A stretch of DNA of 64,000 nt from Whalleya microplaca (taxonomy: Eukaryota > Ascomycota > Sordariomycetes > Xylariales > Xylariaceae). Location of the stretch: positions 124,001-188,000 of the forward strand of contig MU385744.1 in NCBI GenBank assembly GCA_022497155.1. Direction: 5' to 3'. Positions 59,670-64,000 of the stretch are shown one piece after another (the stretch's first letter is position 1; every line of letters starts with the position of its first letter). The notes below the pieces were generated by a model. The model was given only the letters and a program-made list of their open reading frames with translations. It was not told the origin of the DNA and did not search any database. The position numbers and the translations under genes are program-made.

Positions 59670-62600
59670 ATGGAAGTGGTTGCTGCCGTAGGGGCCGTGC
59701 CAGGCCTTGCCTCCGCGACTATTCAGCTCGGCATTACTACCTTCAATTTCGTCCAGCAGATATATGCCTTGCAAAAATCGATCAAACAGGGCAAACACGA
59801 TCTTGAGACGGCGTTTGGTAGATTGATACAGCATGAGGGCTTTATATCTGGTAAAGTCATACCCAGCTGAAGCATGTTGTACCAGTCGTTGACCAAAGAT
59901 CAGAGTTGAAGCACAGTTTCGAGTCCATACCTGATGGCCATGTAACTGATAACCTACGTATTCTCTTTCAGGCGTACGTCGCAGATTCTGAGAAAGAAGT
60001 CAAGGAGTTCAGAGAACTACTAGACAACATTGGCAAGCATTGGTGGAAAGGTAAGACTCTACGGGCAATTGAGACGGGCACTCGTCTTCACATAAAAGAG
60101 GAAACGATTCAGAAGTATTGCAAGCTGCTTGATGCGCAGATTGCACGGTTTCTGTATCTCCAGAGTTCAGCACAGAAGTAAGTCACGTAAGGCGCTTCCG
60201 TCATGTGAACAGCTGACCAGAAAACAGTTCCCGAACGTCGGTTTTGCTTTCGGGCATCGACGATACTCTCTCACAACAGAGTAAAAGTACCTCGGCCTAT
60301 TGCTCCTCTATAGAGTCAAACATTCAAAAAATGGAACTCGCGGTCCTTTCCCAACTGCAGTCTATATCGGACGATGTAAGAGTCGGCAATGGACGCCAAA
60401 GATCCCATGAACTAGGGCGTACAAATTCATCTTCTCAGCCCTGTTCTACGATGTCAGTTCATCGTTCCGCAAGATCCATCGACAGCAAGATGAGGCATTC
60501 TAGTTTTGAGGATGATCAAATCGCCTTCGAAGCTGGTCGATATGATGTGCAGGTATATTCAACTCTTTGCGGTTGGATCACCGTCTTGGGGTGCAATCGC
60601 CGCGCAACGAATGCAACGAGTGAAACTCAAGACTTTGCTTGTCGGGTGAGATTTACGCCTTTTAGTTGGATTTCTAAGAGCCTAGTAGAATGGAGATGTT
60701 TCATGAGCTCAAGCCAAAAAGTTCCCCTCTTGATGCTTTCTGGTGTGGTTGGCACGGTTTGCGAGGACGCGGATGTGATCGATGCGCTAGGCTTCATTCC
60801 TTGCAAGTCAAATCACTGTCAACCTCAGATAGGAGAGCCGCTAGATGTCCACTGGCACACTAAGATGCCCAATCATAAGGGCCTTGAGATTCTCTTGGAT
60901 AATAACCGCCTTTCCTGTGGTGATTGTCTAGAACACCCGTTTCTTTCTCGCTGGGGGCGACAGCGAGATATATTATCAGCGTAAGATGTTGTCAATATAT
61001 ACTATCACGATACTGATGGCTGTATAGTTTTGTGAGCACCCATCAATTATGCAAACGCAAAAACGATGCGGAATGTTGGTTGAGGTGGAATAGCCCAGAG
61101 AAGTATCACTGTTGTCGTTCGGACCCAACATATCATTCGAAATTCTACATCGAGTATTATGAAGTCATCAAACTACTGTTGCGTCGTGGGTTCCAGCCAT
61201 GCCTTTCTAGTTGGCGTTTGTAAGTGACCCCATATGTTCATCATATATCTTCATTTTTGAGCGCAAATAGTCCTTCTTGTTTCTCTCGGATTCTAATCAT
61301 TCTAACCACAACCTGGATGGATAGTCTACTGAGCCACGTTGTGAGAGATCGCTGGCACATAGAACACGCACATCCTGAGCTGAGATCATCAATAGACTTT
61401 TCGTATCGATCTGTCCCTCTACTAATACAAGAAGCGGCTGGGTTTGCTGTCCCAGTACTCTCTGCGAATACCTTTGATGACAAACTCGAGATATGGTTCC
61501 CGCGGATCTATACTGCCTACTCCGAACAATATAGTGCTATGTCGAACGGATTCTCTCATGAAGTTGATTCTCATCTGACTTCCATAATCACACTCGAACA
61601 TGCTAGTGATACTATCACGAAAGAGTTTCTAACCCTAGACGTGCCGGACCTAGCTGGGGATGAATTCATTTTTGACCGTTGGCTGCTAGTCATCTTCAGC
61701 TTCTTCGATACAAGTCTTGATCGCCTGCTACAAAATTACTTGAAGTCGTATAGCAACAAGGAAATTCGCTCACTTTTTCAAGTCCAGAAGGTTCTTGAAG
61801 AGCTGCGGTACATCCAGGACCGCTCTTCACCCGGACTAAGTCGCGAGAAATGGATTGAACTGAGTGACAAGCAATGGGAACTCATCCGATATATCTGCTT
61901 TAATGGCAGCCTTGAGATGCTCAAATGGCTGGCAGACAACGAGATTAGCCTCTCTCCAGGCTTGATTGCTACGGCACAAAGCCAAGATAAGGAAAAATTC
62001 GATTTTGCTTTCAGTCTTGGCACCTTTTACTGGAACTTCCAATCGCCGCTATTGCATACGGAAATGCTGCGACGTAGGCTTGTTGAGGAACCTGAATTCC
62101 GGTGTCGTATTCTCAATCGCCTGTTCTTCGAATCCAGCCATTACAATTTCATAGTCGCTCCAGATGAACCGATTCTAGGATTCCTACGATGTGATATGAT
62201 CATTGATCTATTATGGATACCCGAGTCTTACAAATTGCCCGAATACATAGTTCTCCTTATTGAGGGACTCATCCAAAGGTACGAGAGCGCCACGCATATC
62301 ATATCGGGACGGGAGATATATGGGATTGTTCGCGGGGCTATGCGCTTTCACTGGGACAGAAGCAGATCCGCGCATGAAGTCACTAGATCCAAGCATTTAT
62401 ACCAGGTTTTAAGACGAATTGCCACCTTACCTGCCTTTCGATGCGCGCTTGACTATTTGGGCGGCGGCGAATACTATGATGGGGTCCCACTTACCCGTGG
62501 ACGAACTAACCACAGTATGTATGAGGTCCATCCCAATCCATCAGTCAACGGATGTACCCCCCTGATGGTTGCTCTTCACTGCGGTATGAGTCCGGTCGTT

Positions 62601-63221
62601 CAAATACTCGTTGATGCAGGGGCATCCATATTACTGCGCTCGCTCAATGGCAAATCACCTCTTCAATTGGCATATGAAAACGTCCAAGCTGTGCATCCCA
62701 GGCCATGGGCTGCTGCCTTCGATAGGAAAGATGGGGTAATCATTTCTGGCTTGATGCCTTATTCCGGTGATAGGTTAAAAGGCCCCGCCGAGAAACTATG
62801 GGTATCAGAGAGCATGGATAAGGCCATGCTAGAGATACTCTTGACAGCTCTACGAGATAGGGGGGAAGATGTGAACGAAGCTGAACTTGTAATGGAGCCG
62901 TTGACCGATACAGCATGGAGTACGGCCCCTACCCTTTAAAGACTTAAACTTGATACTGACCGGGTGTTCGCAGTGCGGATGAAGACCCGAACTAAGAGCA
63001 TCCTTGCCTGGCTCATGAGGCCTTCATACCATTTTGATATCGACGAGTTCCGACAGAAAAGCGCCTACGTAGCTATGATCACAACCTTGTGGGTTCTGTC
63101 GATCCTCAAGCTTCTCAAGCTGAAGTTCGGTCCTTACGTCCCGGTGGTGGTCGACCTGCTGTCCCGCCCCGTCATCATACTGTCCTTGGTGGTCTGCATC
63201 GCTTCTATGCTCATTCGCTAG
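59670..63221 (+). CDS. HeLo-like N-terminal / ankyrin protein with C-terminal membrane segments, 1080 aa
   Basis: Exons are 59670-59850, 59904-60177, 60228-60980, 61028-61219, 61325-62919 and 62974-63221. All phases match, giving 1080 residues. The N-terminus (MEVVAAVGAVPGLASATIQL and the following helices, about 1-150) resembles the fungal STAND/HeLo-like N-terminal domains of incompatibility and NLR-like proteins. A helical linker, a central domain typical of fungal ankyrin proteins (about 220-470) and a long helical region follow. About residues 872-915 hold at least one clear ankyrin unit (NGCTPLMVALHCGMSPVVQILVDAGA, then NGKSPLQLA). The last exon encodes two hydrophobic segments (about 1030-1079), including VPVVVDLLSRPVIILSLVV. 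No NACHT/NB-ARC P-loop is visible. If the last intron is retained, translation ends at 62939 with 1004 residues and no membrane segment. Function is unknown; membrane signalling or self/nonself response is inferred from the N-terminus. Confidence 0.72.
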
Positions 63222-64000
63222 GCTCGACATTCGCTATGATGGTTGTGTTGCTTTTACGGAGTATTGGATGGATGGCGTTCGAGGCTCGTATATTGCCTCA
63301 GATTGGGTCCGTTGGATATGGTACACGCGTTACGAATGTGAACGGTTGATGAGATTGACGATATACAGTGGATTCATTGTCAGGTATTTGATATCGAGTG
63401 TAGTTTGCTCTGAATTATTACTACGTATGATATATATGTGATTACATGGTCTTACACCTAAACTCTACCTCTTATCGTTGTTATATATGCGTTGCTAGAC
63501 ACGCTCGACTTAGTTGACTCGATCCTCAGTCAAATGTCAAGAGAAGGGGTTGAGTGAGAACAAAACCTGATACGAGCTATACTTTTATATAGTTATTGGG
63601 CACTTTCATTAAGATATTATCAGCAAAAGAGCTAGATGTAAGTCTTGTTTTATAAAGCTTAGTCGAACGATAGCCCTGCAATCAATCTAGATATAAGTGA
63701 TGAGGTGTTGCTTATTACATTATCTCAACATTTTAAAAACATTATTTAGGACTCACAGTGAACTCATTAAGATGACACTTTAGAGGGCGCTAACTTCATT
63801 GAACACTGCTTCACTATCATTCCACACTAACACGGTTGCAATATCAATACATAGAGTTCCTAAAACCAAACTCATCTTCGCTGGCTCAATCTGGATATAT
63901 TGGGGCTTATACCTGTTCACACCTTATGGACCTAATCTGTTGTGGTCGACGATGCTACATCGGCATCTCATAGTATACTCAACGTAACGAGATGACACCA
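63222..64000. other. 3' flank of the ankyrin gene to window end
   Basis: About 780 bases, AT-rich, with no supported gene. It holds the probable 3' UTR of the HeLo-like/ankyrin gene. A short 62-codon frame near 63799-63987 (+) has no family. Confidence 0.5.

Noticed and set aside
1..64000. tRNA, 5S rRNA, CRISPR and transposon signals
   Set aside because: I looked for tRNA B-box-like GGTTCGAATCC sequences on both strands, direct-repeat arrays with spacers, and long terminal repeats by eye. No convincing example was found; a tRNAscan-SE and repeat-library run would be decisive.

Overview
The window is nuclear DNA from a filamentous ascomycete, most likely a Sordariomycete. The evidence is short introns of about 50 to 430 nt with GTAAGT-like donors and CTAAC/CTGAC branch sites, CT-rich leaders, many ACCTAGGT-type intergenic motifs, and fungus-specific families such as a WSC-domain wall protein, a HeLo-like/ankyrin protein, filamentous-type IMP dehydrogenase and IQGAP. 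No rRNA, tRNA, CRISPR array or intact transposon was recognised. I built all gene models by hand: splice sites were chosen so that phases match and total lengths divide by three.

Left arm (1-21.5 kb), gene-dense: a DHA1-type MFS transporter (+), IMP dehydrogenase (-) divergent from a large IQGAP (+), a zinc-less MDR oxidoreductase (+), then a divergent pair of unrecognised genes. The pair is a 1531-residue orphan (-) and a 595-residue protein carrying a retropepsin-like aspartic protease signature (+).

Middle (21.5-39.2 kb), gene-poor: about 9 kb with no confident gene but several coding-like fragments, including one convincing hidden exon at 30751-30972 (-), microsatellites and an inverted CATA/TATG repeat. 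A G1 cyclin (+) follows, preceded by a long leader that is ATG-free for about 460 nt, and then a further 3.7 kb without a gene.

Right arm (39.2-64 kb): a giant secreted WSC/Pro-Gly-repeat protein (-), ribosomal protein uS5/Rps2 (-), a two-domain rhodanese/mercaptopyruvate sulfurtransferase (-), the APC/C RING subunit Apc11 (+), a low-complexity conserved-looking protein (+), an Sso1-like syntaxin with an odd post-membrane tail (-), a MEMO1/Mho1 protein (-), and a HeLo-like N-terminal/ankyrin protein whose last exon encodes a membrane anchor (+).

Most named genes are housekeeping: purine synthesis, cytokinesis, G1 entry, APC/C, translation, secretion and sulfur transfer. They do not form one pathway. 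The possibly novel content is the 19 kb divergent pair, the repeat-rich WSC protein, the HeLo/ankyrin/transmembrane protein and the cryptic exons in the gene-poor middle.
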